Shown here: piece by piece, positions 1-24,785 of the stretch
How positions within the stretch are numbered: the stretch's first letter is position 1
Layout: every line of letters begins with the position of its first letter
Assembly: GCA_002633005.1 (NCBI GenBank)
Contig: NMRA01000095.1
Coordinates: forward strand, 591,978-629,936
DNA: 37,959 bases
Direction: 5' to 3'
Origin: Phoronis australis
Taxonomy: Eukaryota > Phoronida > Phoronidae
The notes under the pieces: generated by a model
Told to the model about the DNA's origin: nothing
Databases searched by the model: none
The model's input: only the letters and a program-made list of their open reading frames with translations
Program-made: the position numbers and the translations under genes

Positions 1-89
1 ACCTCCCCCCTCTCGGCGCCACGCGCCTAGGATTCGACCTTTGCGGGAATCCTAAACCCCCCCTTGCTGAAAACGTACATCCGCCACTG
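1..89. mobile_element. End of a DNA-transposon-like element
   Basis: The window opens inside a C-rich repeat that ends ...ACATCCGCCACTG at 77-89. Reverse-complemented, this is CAGTGGCGGAT..., the same terminus as the element beginning at 23341. The other end lies outside the window. The CAGTG terminus suggests a hAT-like family, but no transposase is visible. Confidence 0.5.
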
Positions 90-3000
90 ACCACAAGTAC
101 AAGTTTCAGTGAAACGACTTAATCACTGGCAAATCAGTATAACTAAACGTTTTAAACCTTTTCATGTTAGGACGCTTTTAGCGGTTTTGAACACCACTTT
201 TTCTTCATTTCGAGGTTAAATTCGAGCACAAATTCGGACACTTATTTCATGGCGTATGGTCGACGGAATCTTGGGCTAAGAAGCCTACTTGATGCTGGTC
301 TGTACCCCTACTCATTTAGAAACCTGCGTCCGCCCGCATCAATTTCAGTCAATGAAGGCTTCGAACTTTTTCTTGAAAACCCCACACACGCATTCAAGCA
401 AAATTTTAAAGACCGCGGGTTACCAAGTGAGGCCTAACCATGCATCCCTTCACCCCACCCACCGACACGGCCACGTGCGCAGGAGCAACTGCAGTGCTGA
501 AACTAGATTAAATTGAACTGGACAAAAAAGAAAACCTCTCGTCACTTTTATTTCTTCTCTGTTGTTTTATTTATTTATTTTTTTATTGGACTGCTAGAAA
601 GTATCATAACACCGCAAAAATCCGATAACCAGGGGTATTTTTCACGAAAAGTTACTTAAGACTTCACAAATGCTGAATAAATGTTTAGCCAAGTAATTAT
701 GTGGGCATCACCGACTAGAAATAATTTAAGGGAACTATTTCAGTAATTAGCTGTTATGTGTATAATATAATTTCAGAGACTGCACTCTTGCTCAAATGAG
801 ATTCAATTATTTTTCATGAATAGATGTGTGGAGCGTAAGACCAAATTGCTGACTTAAGTCCAAAGTCTCTTTTCATAAAACAAACTTCAGAACCAACTAT
901 TCTTTTTGATCTTATCGTCAGCTGTTTCATTGGCCCTCAAATAACGCAGGTACCATAATTGAAAACTTGTAATGTCGTTTCAAAAATAAAAATTGATGTC
1001 TTATAAATACCTCTATTAATTGGGAGCAAAAGAGTCCATGACGGGTTTCAAACAGAAAGTCACCCATTCTCAAAGCAAGTAATCAGAAGATTTGAGTTTA
1101 CATGATTACAAAATTATATAATGTTTAGGTTAAAATTAAACTGATAAGTCGTTTGATAGAAGATTGATGATTACCGTGTGAAACTCGACTTTCCGGTGGT
1201 AAACATCATTTTTGTGTTCTTCAGGGGTCCATCTTTGACGACTGCTGCTTGACCATGTGTTGCTACCAATGTGTCATGTGTCAACTGTCACGCGAGGTCG
1301 ACATAGAGAAGAACACCGGAATCGTTATTCAACAACCGCAAGGTTTCGCCACCACAACTGTGGTGACACACTAAGCCAACAACACAGCGTGTCTGACCAC
1401 TTGCATTTAATTCTCCGACTGTAGGAGTTGGTGCCGAAAAGACGCCATAGTGCGCTGTTTTTTCGCAGTATTGATATACGAAATGCGTAGATTTTTTAGC
1501 ATACTCGGTATTGCTGTGGATTATTTTTTTTAGATTTCTAATAAGTTTTGATATGAGTCTACCTTTCGATTCTGTGCGAGAACTTCTCCGCATGGGTGAT
1601 CCCGTGCCTAATTCTGTGATTTCCTAACCAAATGCGACTGGAACCCCTTCACGCTACCAGAGAAAATTAGGACACTCACTTAGACCTACAACGATACATT
1701 GACAGTGTACTGTGGTATGGGTTTTGCCTGCGTAGTGATTGCTCGAATTTTGACGAATATGTACAGCTGAAAAATTAAGATACCCAGCCTTGGTTGAGAC
1801 TGTACTACTCGCACGTTTTCTTAGATGATCTAAAGTTCCCAAAGTGGTCATTGGATTAAATTAAATTGTATTAAGTCAAAAAACGCGCATTTTCGTATAG
1901 TCAATAACCTGACCATAAAGCCCCCGCCTTCTATGAGGGAGTATCCCCGGGGGATTTTACTTTACAGTGCTTTGATTAATTCCTGGAGATTCATTTCATA
2001 TCAAACTGTTATGGACAATCTAAAAAGAATTGGTAAAACTATCGGTGCAGTCCGTCAAAGTTGCTCAAAGACATTTAAAACTATATGTGTTCTCTCTCCG
2101 TGTATGTGTGCCTGTGTGTTTATGTGTGCGTATGGTAATCAGAGCTTTTCGACTGATAAATGGCGGGTATAAAAAGGAGGTCGGTTTTTTATGTTTCGAT
2201 TGTGATGAGATAAACTCTCACTATTACCCCATATGTAATACGCTCAATTCATGTGATTAGCGTAGCCATGCTTGGCTGCCGGAAGAACACACAAAACGAA
2301 ATTCCCATGGATTTCCATGGATATTTCATTTTTTAACATTGACTGTAATGGCTTATAAATATGTTTATCAATAAAGACATGTTTCCCAGAAAGTGTTCGC
2401 TTGACTTTGATACATGTGTGTTTTGCTGGATCGTTGCCAATTGCAGATTTTCACTGACGACAAATACGATCCTGGTGATTCAAGTGCCAACGATTATTTC
2501 TGTATATCGCATAATGTGCACATATTTAGGCCAATTGGCCTGTAGCCGAAAACACGTTTTTTTTCAACATACGTTGAGCAATATGCAAATGTGCATACTA
2601 AACGAAAACAATTTACTCCCTACACTACTACTCCCACTCCCGCCGCTGTTCTTGAATTAACTAGCCAAATACAATACAATGGGTTGTTTTGCTGCACTAG
2701 TATGGCAATGTTAAACTTTGATTATTTGGTTTATTGTGTAATAAAAGAGCATTTCATTGGTCTCGGATAGAGTGTGTGTGTATGCACGGAGATACCAATC
2801 TATTGCGTAATCAAACGTCACAAACTATGGACCATCAGAATTGTTATACGTAACGAAGAATTATTAGGCCCCCACAAGTTACCTCGCACTGTCCCCGGGT
2901 TTATGATAGCTTGGGGTCTCGGCACGGGAAACAAGCACTGGCAGTTAATTGTTTGGGATCAAGGGGTGGAACGCCACCTCTACTGAGGCGTGAAAAGCAA

Positions 3001-3414
3001 AATTACCAGGTAATAAATTTGAAGGCGGTTACCGAAATTTGGTGTCGATCCGTAAGGGTGCACTGAAAATTGTGACACCGGGGCAGCTTCTGTCCTTGTT
3101 ACGCCACTGGGCGAAACTGTCTTCCGCTCGACTCGGATGTTCTCAACGCAAAGGGTTTGACACATACCAAAAGCGCTGAAGCCGGCCATAATCGACGTCA
3201 GGATTAAAAAAAGATCAGGAACCTAAAAATAAAGACCGCGAGTTTGTAATGTTGCAGGACTTTGAAAATATGAAACAACGGTATCAAACTATAGCTACAG
3301 ATGGTAACGTTTACGAAACCCTTTGTTTGACTGTCTGACTGTACTTACAATAAAAGCTTTTTATTACAGGGAATGTTTTTGACTGAGCTAATCATCTAAC
3401 AAGATGGTTTTATT
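90..3414. other. Non-coding, no gene recognised
   Basis: AT-rich sequence with only short, unrecognisable open frames on both strands. The longest (about 100 codons near 1288-1593 on the minus strand and 2361-2660 on the plus strand) are compositionally like random sequence and resemble no family I know. A short TG-rich tract lies at about 2100-2135. Confidence 0.7.
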
Positions 3415-3738
3415 CAGTGCTGTAGTGGTAAAATTAGAGGTAAGTAGGCGCCCAAAGCCTACCGTATCACCTTGAGCACTGAACGTAACTTAGGGTGCGT
3501 AGGCGCTACGTTCAAATGCTAATTTGGCTGCGCCTACGTGCGCCTACGCCCCACTGCAGTACTGGTTTCATTGAAATACCTCCAACAGAAAGTAAGTATA
3601 GACTAGCAATTTATTGTTATAATAAAGCTGTCTTCTCCATGTAGGCTTTAAGAAAATTTGTAGGTGTAGGCGTACCAAAATGTAGGGCAAAAATTACTCT
3701 TGACCCCCCCAGAAAAAGTACTAGTTTCGCCCCTGGTA
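3415..3738. mobile_element. Inverted-repeat, non-autonomous element cluster
   Basis: CAGTGCTGTAGTGG (3415-3428) is matched in inverse orientation by CCACTGCAGTACTG (3551-3564), with 2 mismatches in 14. Between them lie several GCGTAGGCG / CGCCTACGC inverted motifs, so the DNA could fold back. A second G/C-rich stretch ends ...TTTCGCCCCTGG near 3737, another typical repeat terminus. No open frame for a transposase is visible. The family is not identified. Confidence 0.5.
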
Positions 3739-4001
3739 GTCTCCTGGGCGACACTTTCTTTCGAGTGTAACATTATATGTCAAACAAAAATGCAGGGTTG
3801 TCTTCAGATGGAGTCATAGTGAACTGTTTTATACGATGATCTGTATTCATCATTAAATATTTAAGTAACTAAGTATTTAATAAAATATTCATTTACACGG
3901 CAACCAAATATTTACATAATTACTTCCCTGGACATTTTCCATCGTGTTCCGAAATCTGTGTACACATGAAAAGGATTTAAGATTGTTCATTGGACATTTG
4001 C

Positions 4002-4768
4002 ATCATATACCAAATTTGAACGTCCATAAATAACTGATGCTGTTTGTAACTTTTGTTTCCACAGCTGACAAAGTCTTTATTGCTGACTGTTTAGCTGTAG
4101 GCCTTGGACAATATATTTTAAGCTTACTGACTGCGTAAGAGACGTCGGGATGGGGGTCCACACGTGCTGTGCCCCTGAACAATAAGCAGGCATCAGGAAC
4201 CTGCAATAGCGACACTTTCTCCTGGAATTTTGTTGAAAAATGAGTACCCAAGTTTCTGGTGGCTGCCTCCCGGTGTTTAAGGTTGCCCCGGAACAGCCAT
4301 TAGCGTCAGCACGGCGGCGGGGGCTGGGAGCCGCGAAATTCGCTACAACCAAGGTGGGCAGGGGAGTTGAAAGTGGTGACACTTGAATCATATACCAAAT
4401 TTGGACGTCCAAGAATAACTGAGGATGCGGCTGTTTGTAACTTTTGTTTCGACAGCTGACAAAGTCTTTATTGCTGAACTGTTAAGCTGTAGGTCTTGGA
4501 CAATATATTTTAGCTTACTGACTGCGTAAGAGACGCCGAGGTGGGGGTCCATACGTGTACTGTGCCCCAATAATAAGCAGGCGTCAGGAATGTGCAATAG
4601 CGACACTTTCTCCTGGAATTTTGTTGAAGAAATGAGTACCCAAGTTTTTGGTGGCTGCCTCCCGGAACAGCAATTAACGTCAGCACGCCGGCGGGGGCCG
4701 GGAGTGAGTGCGAAATTCGGGAAAACAACCTAAGGTGGGCAGGGGGGTTGAAAGTGGTGACGACTCGA
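4002..4768. repeat. 385-bp tandem duplication
   Basis: The block starting ATCATATACCAAATTTG at 4002 recurs at 4387 (period 385) and is continuous to about 4768, where a degraded third start (ATATGAAATTTGGGAC) appears. Copies differ by scattered substitutions and small indels. Each ends in a GC-rich part (4310-4340 and 4685-4705). Minus-strand open frames inside the two copies are partly parallel but frameshifted between copies, so I do not call a protein. Confidence 0.85.
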
Positions 4769-6254
4769 GAATATGAAATTTGGGACCGCGAGTTTGGCGA
4801 AGTCAAGTTAGTCTAGAGGTTTGTGTCGCCGCATATTGCTTATCCTTGGTACGCTGCGCCAGAAGTACTGATGTAAGTCTACCCCGGCCGGCTAAGATAA
4901 CTCATTGGCTGAAACTTTCAGTTCATGGACAGATTGATCACGCAATCCTTCTAAGAAACTAAATTTTCCGTGATTAACACTACAAAATTGGTCTCAGCTT
5001 GTCAATCACTTACTCAAATAATAAGTGATTTTTTGGTCTCTTAAAAAACAGTTCGTTATCATGCCAGATTCCTCGGAGTCCGGCGTTGCTCAGTGCATGC
5101 CTTGCTCAGTCGTGGCCGCAAATCAAATGGCAAGAGCGTGTAGCAGAGCCTGGTTTCAAGCAATTACGAACTGTCCCGGTTTCAGGCTCAGAAACCACAC
5201 CCATTTTGTCTGAGAAAGTGTTAAAACCAAATTTGTAACAGTAGTCCAAGACATTAAATACCTTTTTTTTCGTGATGGAAGGCGGGTTAGCCGACAAACA
5301 TGTTTCGTCTCATTTTTGTCGGTGACAGTTTCAAAGAAATTTCATCACAGAGAGACACGTACATTTGACAAAACAATCACATGATCACGAAAAATGAGCC
5401 GTTCTCCCATGCGGCAGGTCTCACATCATATTTTAATAGTTTCCAATAGGCCAGGTCATTAGTGATTAAGGCCGCAGCTGCAAATGACGTTTAACAAGAC
5501 TTTAGACAAAAAACACAATAAATAAAATATTTCGAGATAGCACCATTTGCTCATTAAAAAGTGATAGAACCGGTAGCTGGCGGACCATGCAAAGGTGCCA
5601 GAGTCAAGGTTCATGATAGCCAAGCCTGCAGTCAGACCCGCACGGGTGGCTAACTTACCGGTAGTCCTCCACATGTTACCAAACGCAGTTTTAGGTGAGC
5701 CGTACACAAATAATTACATTTGTAACGGGAATCGGTGGAGTGACCAGCACCGATCTATTTAGTTTCTAAAATGTCGACTGTTCGTAGCCGATAAAAAAAT
5801 TTGCAGCGTTGTGTACTTTTTCACTCGTTCGAATCGCATACGAGAGAACCATGGTGACAACTTATAGAGAGTGAAACAAGAGAATAGAAGATAAATATAC
5901 TGAGTTTTATTATGCAATAAATATGAAACACAAATCTACAAACTTACAACTCATCGCTAACTTCCGTCGTCGGACATCGCAGCTTTAACTTAAAACCCAA
6001 AGAATTTATAAACAAGAAGAATTCGCTGAAAAATGCAAAAGTCCAAATTTAAAAGGCCCAAACAGTTAGTTTGGTTGGTTGGGATTCCTTGCGGATAGAG
6101 TTGAGACCCGGTAGAATCCGAAGTTTTAGCGTGAGGGGCCCATTTTTATAGGCTTATTCGCACCACAAATGTTCCAAATTACTCTAAAATAGGGGTCTCA
6201 AGTTACATGTAAAAACCAATCAAAATAGAACTAAAAATTTCGTCATCGGAAGTC

Positions 6255-6264
6255 CCATATAAGG
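6255..6264 (+). promoter_or_regulatory. CArG-box match upstream of CFAP91
   Basis: CCATATAAGG is a perfect CC(A/T)6GG serum-response-factor site about 395 nt before the start codon. A CGGAAGT ETS-type core lies just before it (6247-6253). A chance match is quite possible in AT-rich DNA. Confidence 0.2.
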
Positions 6265-6553
6265 AATTGACCATCTTACACCTCTTTAAAATATATAATA
6301 ACACACCGCTTCTGGAACTAAACTGACGACTCGTCTTCACTCACGACTCCATCAATAGACGACGCTCCCGTCACACATTAAAAAATTATTGAATCAAAAT
6401 TCAATGAACATTGAGTTTTAAAAATGGTTTAGTTCCAAAGACGAATAGACACAGGTTTGTGGTAGTACGCAGACTAACAGTCGGTCCTTGTAGGTCACCG
6501 GACAGTATACCTGGCCGCTAGATGTCCCTATTTCTCGTTAAGTCTCGGCCATT

Positions 6554-6566
6554 GTTGCTACGCGAC
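6554..6566 (+). promoter_or_regulatory. Possible RFX X-box upstream of CFAP91
   Basis: GTTGCTACGCGAC lies 93 nt before the start codon. The left half matches the RFX half-site GTTGCY; the right half, CGCGAC, departs from RGYAAC at two positions. Ciliary genes commonly carry X-boxes close to the start, so position supports it but the match is weak. Confidence 0.25.
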
Positions 6567-6658
6567 TGCAGTTTTCTCCGCCATCTTAGATAGAATTGTT
6601 CATCAGGTAGACAGCGGACATTCACAAATTTACGTAGAAATTGTGGAAGAACCTCGCA

Positions 6659-19260
<12,602 letters not shown>

Positions 19261-19451
19261 ATTGGTGTTTCACTCTGACCTATTCTCATCACAGCTGCAG
19301 CAAAAACCTTTTTGTACTTGCTGTTTGATATTAATTATTTGTGACATAATTTCATGGTACATCTTATTTATCTTCACAAGCAATGTTATCAAAGACAGAA
19401 GGAACTGTGTTGATGTGTAATTGAATATCATTGTCATTTACACTTGATATA

Positions 19452-19457
19452 AATAAA
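19452..19457 (+). terminator. Candidate poly(A) signal 1 for CFAP91
   Basis: AATAAA, 192 nt after the stop codon. Further AATAAA hexamers lie at 19906-19911, 20019-20024 and 20100-20105. Sequence alone does not tell which is used. Confidence 0.4.
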
Positions 19458-19905
19458 TCACTGAACTACTGTTGATCACAAAAATGAAGCTTGGGAAACG
19501 TCAAAATGAACCATTTCCTGTTGACAGCGCTGTTCTAACCTTTCTGTGTGATAATTTCGTATCATTTCCCCCATTGTTTTTTGTCAATAATCTTTGTGCA
19601 AACCCTAAAGACGTGTGTGTTTAGTTGTACAAACATGTCAATAGTTGTACAGTTTGGGTCTAATAAGGAAGGTCGTGTTTCACTTGATGATGTTTTGTTA
19701 TCACACCCAACCCTTGAAGTGTCGGACTACATGTATATATCATCATTGATATGCTTATTTTAAGTTAAATCTTATTAAAACTTTATGTTTATCAACATTC
19801 CTTAGTTTATGTTCTAAGCCAGTGGTGAAAAAACAGTTTTTAAAAAGTGTTGATACGGCAGGTGTCAGATATTCAGAGCAAACCGTTGTCTATGTGCTGT
19901 CAAAT

Positions 19906-19911
19906 AATAAA
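19906..19911 (+). terminator. Candidate poly(A) signal 2 for CFAP91
   Basis: AATAAA within an A/T-rich run, about 650 nt after the CFAP91 stop codon. An alternative to the nearer signal. Confidence 0.3.
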
Positions 19912-21591
19912 ATTTATATTAATGTTATAATTTTGAGTTATTCCATAAAGTTATGAAATATTTCATGAATCATGTACTGTTTACTTTGAAAAGAATTGAG
20001 ATAAACGCACACCCAGTAAATAAAGGTATTTCTCAATCTTTCTTATAGATATCTATGGATTAACTTTAATACCTGTATACAACATGGAAAATCATTTGAA
20101 ATAAAACTTCTCCAAAAACATCTGAAATTAATAAATCGGGGCTTTTACAGTACGGTGTAATTGTAGTTCACTGTAATTCAGGTGGGTAGACTTTATTATT
20201 TCAGCAATGTTTCGTTGCGCCATTTAGATTTAAACCAGTGATGGTTGTGCCAAAATGTTTCTTGGCATGCTGGGTGACATATTGGACGGCTGGAAATTAA
20301 TGTGTGCCACTGGTTTACTCTCACTGCCGCTCTGAGACGGGTAAAATATGTTTATTCACATGGCGTGTAAATTGTTGTTGCCAATAATTTCTTATGTTTT
20401 CTACTGAAAAAGTGTCTTGGAAACTAATGAAATTTGAGTTGGGCACAGACTTTGCGGCAGGTGGCGTGGTTGAAACATGAGTGTCGTTTTCGTTGTGACT
20501 AAGGACATCTTTTTTTTCGTTGGGGCCAAGGGCGACGTTCTTTAATTTCTTTTTAATTTCTAATAGGCTAAATATGAGACTGTGCCTATACGTTATTGCT
20601 AGAGAATGGTATTACGTATGTGCACAAAACTAGTCGAATGGTGGAGCTTTTTTCTAACTGATGTTGCGTGTTGTCACAATCATGCCAGTGGTAAGGCTCT
20701 TCTTGTAGATGATAATGCACGCAAACAGAATTAGGAACTGTGACGACAGCCTTCCGTGAGATCTCTCGGGAATTGTGAGGACTTGTATTTTGATATTCCC
20801 AGTTAGAAGGTGCAATTGGGCATTCATGTTGACGTAACTAAGGATATGATAATCGTATCTAAATCATCATTTTTACATTCGGCGTGAACTTGTAAAATAA
20901 TGTCTAAAATCGAGCGTTTCGGGCACACAAAATTCACGTTTGCGGCAGCTACAGCGATCTCCGTAGAAAAAATATCCGTTACGAACTGGTCAAGTACCCA
21001 GACATTATATCCTTCAATTTACACCTACTGGGATCATAGACTATCTATGCTGGGATCTTTATGGTTTGAAAATGTTTCTGTGAGTTAATAAGTAATATCC
21101 ATGCGCGCATCGGCTTAAAAAAACGGGGGCTCGAATTTTTGAGAATGTGGACCTTTACTAAAAAGGGGGTACGTTCACAGCTATGAATTGTGCATACGCC
21201 GACTTTAGGTAGGCCCTACTTTTTGGAGTTTTTGTTTCTCTGAGGCGGACCTTTTTGCCCTCTTCGCCAAATGGGGGGGCTCGATTGAGCCCCCTAAGTC
21301 CATCAGTCAGAGCTTAAAAGTCGTCACCATTGGTACAAATTCTACTTGTTAGAACAGCTTCGTTGTCCTTATTATAAATATTGTAAAATAAGTAACCAAA
21401 TTAACAAGATTTGACCATGACTCGCTATTTAGTACCATCTCTTTATTTATTTCATCTCCCTTATCTAATTTCCATCATCCTTCGTCATTTATTTATTATC
21501 TAAATTCTCAACCTGATTTAATTGTATCTTTGTTATATCTATTTAATTATTGTTTTAGTACTTTATTGTATATTATTACATATTTTTTGTT

Positions 21592-21667
21592 GAGGGCCCT
21601 CTTGGAAAGCAGTGCTATCACTGAAGAGGTCACCCTCATTTTAAATAGTACAATAAATAATAAATGA
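21592..21667 (+). mobile_element. LINE-like 3' end (hairpin plus A-rich tail)
   Basis: Three nested stems are visible: GAGGG (21592-21596) with CCCTC (21633-21637), CTCTT (21599-21603) with AAGAG (21624-21628), and CAGTG (21610-21614) with CACTG (21619-21623) around a CTAT loop. An ACAATAAATAATAAATGA tail follows, ending at about 21667. A stem-loop followed by a simple AATAA-type tail is typical of the 3' end of L2/CR1-group non-LTR retrotransposons. The T-rich DNA just upstream (about 21420-21590) is probably part of it; no reverse transcriptase remains. Confidence 0.6.
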
Positions 21668-22174
21668 CCAGTATTACACATACAGTCACAGGCACAAGCA
21701 CTTACACGAATATACACGCACGTGCTTGCGCGCGCATGTCGAGGCCTGGCTAATATTCAATAGACTAATGGACCACCTCTTGATATCCACAGTTTCTCGA
21801 ATAAAGCTTTGGAAACAAGGTAACATCTCCCTGTAAAATTAAAGAGTAACATTTCTGAGTTTTTGCTGTAGATGTGTTGTTTTCCCAAACAAGTATTAGT
21901 AAATTGGTTATATTTGATTCGGGTAATTTTCCAATGAAAATATCTCTTTTTGAAGACAGATGGGTTAAGCTTTGCGTTTTTGCAAATAGCTTCAAAATGT
22001 TGTTTTTCAATGGACATACTGTGACAGCTGTGACTTACACGTAAAATGGTCGTAAGAACTAAATAAAACTGACTGGGAATTATACAGTTACCAGGGTCAT
22101 GCTATGTAGGCACAAGACACTCGCGAATAAGTATTAGAGTGATCACAAATCATCACATTGTTCTCTTGTAATGC

Positions 22175-22216
22175 ATGGCGATATCTCGCGAAGACTTGTG
22201 CGACACTGCTTTTCCG
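22175..22216 (+). other. Possible orphan first exon (weak)
   Basis: ATGGCGATATCTCGCGAAGA and following bases read MAISREDLCDTAFP up to CCG|GTAAGC, and contain a TCTCGCGA promoter-type element. No partner exon can be assigned, and a competing ATG four bases upstream is in another frame. May be chance. Confidence 0.15.
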
Positions 22217-22576
22217 GTAAGCATTTACTTATTCTACGAGACGTAAAAAGTTTTCTTCTTCACTTCACAGGTTATGAAATGTTATTGTCATGACAACCAC
22301 ATTAGATGTACCACTCAACAACGGAAATTTTCATCGAATTTGATCTATGTTAACGAAGTTAAAACAAAAATGTGAGGTCAACGCGCCATTCTTTGTCTAT
22401 ATCTGCTACTTGAACGCTTATGGACGATCAAAAAATTGATATGCACCCCTTTCCTCCAGTTTCATTTTCTCAGACAAATATTGTACTGACGTTGAAAATT
22501 TTCCATTCTGTGCCCTTCGTTAAACGAAAGTCTCGGTAGTCACCACCGAAGGTACTTCATGTGCTACACGGTTTCT

Positions 22577-22777
22577 AACTGTAGTGATTACCTTCCTGAG
22601 CTAGTCGTCCAACTGTAGTGATTACCTTCCTGAGCTAGTCGTCCAACTGTAGTGATTACCTTCCTGAGCTAGTCGTCCAACTGTAGTGATTACCTTCCTG
22701 AGCTAGTCGTCAAACTGTAGTGATTACCTGCCTGAGCTAGTCGTCCAACTGTAGTGATTACCTTCCTGAGCTAGTCG
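22577..22777. repeat. 34-bp minisatellite, 6 copies
   Basis: Units AACTGTAGTGATTACCTTCC... start at 22577, 22611, 22645, 22679, 22713 and 22747 and end in TGAGCTAGTCG. They are near-identical: only unit 5 carries the CCTGCC change, and the junction before it reads GTCAAACTG. Such homogeneity indicates recent expansion. Confidence 0.97.
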
Positions 22778-23340
22778 AGTTCGTTTGCAATTTAGAAGGA
22801 ACAGTAGCGCATTCTATGATGATGCAATTTATGAGAGGCGTGAATACAAAAACTATGTGAATTTTAGATACGAACAAAACATTTTTGTTAATAATTACTA
22901 GCCCCGTGCTGTGGATACAGATGTGTGCCAAATTCTTTCAATTTTACATTTATTATTAAAAAAGTATAATTATTTTCGTAAAATATGCCGGACATCCGCT
23001 ATGGAATCTAAATTATCATAATTTTCATAAATTATTTCTCACTAAGGTATGCAAGAAAGGTTCTAGGGATATTTGAAGTCAATTGAAATCATACTTGGTA
23101 AATTGTTTTGAAATGGCGGCTGAATTTACGCTCCGATAAGTGCTCTCAGTTTTTTCCTGAGCCCAGAAACTACTTCTAAGCAGACCAGTTTTATAAAAAA
23201 TGTCTAAATCAAAAGTACGTGTTTTGACATTTTAAGTCGCGTTTATAGCACGTTTCAGTTAATGGTAAGTAAATTTGGTCACAATGTAATCTCAAATGGT
23301 ACCATGTAACCAATGATATATTTTTCGATGTGGTATTCAT
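22778..23340. other. Non-coding, nothing recognised
   Basis: AT-rich intergenic DNA; neither strand shows an exon-like block or clear repeat. Confidence 0.6.
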
Positions 23341-23467
23341 CAGTGGCGGATTTGGGGGTGGCCGTGGGGGCAAGGGGGCCATGGCCTCCCTAAAATTCTC
23401 CCATGAATGTTAATCCTGACTAATACTCTGCCCTGCCCCCCAACTCAAAATCCTGGATCCGCCCTTG
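23341..23467. mobile_element. Small terminal-inverted-repeat element (MITE-like)
   Basis: Starts CAGTGGCGGATTTGGGGG and ends CCTGGATCCGCCCTTG, the two ends being imperfect inverted copies. The left end is the same terminus as at 77-89 (reverse complement). It is about 127 bp long and has no open frame. I see no clear 8-bp target duplication, so the exact ends are uncertain. Confidence 0.65.
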
Positions 23468-24785
23468 TTCCTTACTTAGATAAGAAATGATTTCCAGGCG
23501 TGAGAAAACTGACACTTCGTTATTGGTTCAGACGAGACACAGGTTACTTGTCACGGAGGGCTAGTTTCAACCCGCCAAGGCAATGTGGCCGTCAGGGGAA
23601 CTCTAAGCGATTGATTGAGTAGTCAACAAACCCAGTTTAAACAAAAGTGCAGGAACGGGATGAGATTGGTGTAGAAGAGGAAAGAACACGGGGTATTGTG
23701 GCTTTAGAGGAAATTTCCAACAGACTCACAACCTAATACGGGATTTGTAAACTAGATTACTCTGACATTAAAAATCTGCCTCAAAATTTCCCATTTTCTG
23801 ATACAAAATGGATTTAATCTGCAAACAGAACCTTCTGCAAAAAAAGTCCCGTGTGTTCTAACAGTGATGACCGGATACAATGCTTTCTAGCGGTTTCTGG
23901 GCTAACTCTTATTATTGTACATTGTGTTTTGCGTAATAAACATAAAAAGTGTTGGACAATCCCCCCGAGAATATTTTGCTTGAGTCATATCAATCACAGG
24001 TGAGGACAAAGTTCGTTTTCGATTGTGTAGTAGATATATAATTGTTATGATGGTAATAATGAAACCACGCTTGCATGATTCACTTAGCCCGTTTTCAGCT
24101 GCATTTGTTAACCTTATTATCTGTTCTAAATAAAACTGGGGAAAATATAGATAAAGTATTTTTAATTCACGATTGTGCGAACGGCCCGCAAATTTCGTAA
24201 GGCGATTACCGATGATTAAATGTAAGGACATGCGCGTTCATTATTTACAGAGTAAATAAAACCACACAACATCAATTGCATTGTATGAAAATAATTTGGA
24301 TTGAAAATGGAAATCATTTTCTTGAAATTTTGTTCAAGTAAATGGTTCGCGTAAGCCATTGCAACTTGAAAACAAGAACATCCAAATTGTCCCAAAAGGT
24401 AACCGGTTATAGTGTGAATGTTTGAATAGCTAAGCTGAAATTATCAGCCCAAAGAGACATGGTGTGCTGCTGTTGTCTTGAAATAACATCTATCTGTAGA
24501 ATTTTTGCAAGTGGTGTCTACAGATTACTTCAAAGACTTTCCCCCTCAAAAATCAAACTGTGACGCCAAGAAAAAGCCAGTCGGGATATTGTTGCATGCT
24601 CTTCTGCATAAAAATGAATGATAACGATGGAACACGTTCGCTTAAAAGTCATCCTGTCACTATGCAAGATCCCTCTGCGCTCCAGGTGATCGCCAGTTTT
24701 GTCGAGGTTCCTGTTTTCAACTAAACAAGCTCTAGTTTATTTCACATCAGTCCTTGAAAAATGTTTCCACGCCCACTTGGATATA
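23468..24785. other. Non-coding, nothing recognised
   Basis: Intergenic DNA. A 109-codon minus-strand frame (23902-24231) is AT-biased and unrecognisable. Confidence 0.55.

Larger units (their letters stand above)
4780..6658. other. Upstream region of CFAP91, no gene recognised
   Basis: No convincing exon. A minus-strand frame around 5459-5707 contains a good donor-like ACCGGTAAGT and a GC-richer stretch, but I cannot place its translation in any family. The last 400 bp presumably hold the CFAP91 promoter and 5' UTR; an in-frame stop at 6635 closes the frame before the ATG. Confidence 0.5.
19261..21590. other. 3' UTR and intergenic, no gene recognised
   Basis: AT-rich, with several AATAAA signals up to about 20105. 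A short GC-rich repeat-like stretch lies at 21110-21300, containing the perfect hairpin GGGGGCTC-GATT-GAGCCCCC (21275-21294). A 62-codon frame at 20900-21088 is unrecognisable. Confidence 0.6.

Noticed and set aside
4003-4806. Minus-strand frames in the 385-bp duplication as a repeated protein
   Set aside because: The frames shift between copies and no conserved domain is visible.
5459-5707. Minus-strand frame with GC-rich part and an ACCG|GTAAGT donor-like site
   Set aside because: The translation around MWRTTG and RAGLTAGLAIMNLDSG matches no family I recognise, and no acceptor or partner exon could be paired with it.
5820-5850. CGTTCGAATCG resembling a tRNA T-arm / B box
   Set aside because: No acceptor stem, D-arm or anticodon stem can be fitted around it.
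22577-22777. CRISPR-like regular repeats
   Set aside because: The 34-bp units are directly adjacent with no unique spacers, and the window is eukaryotic; it is a minisatellite.
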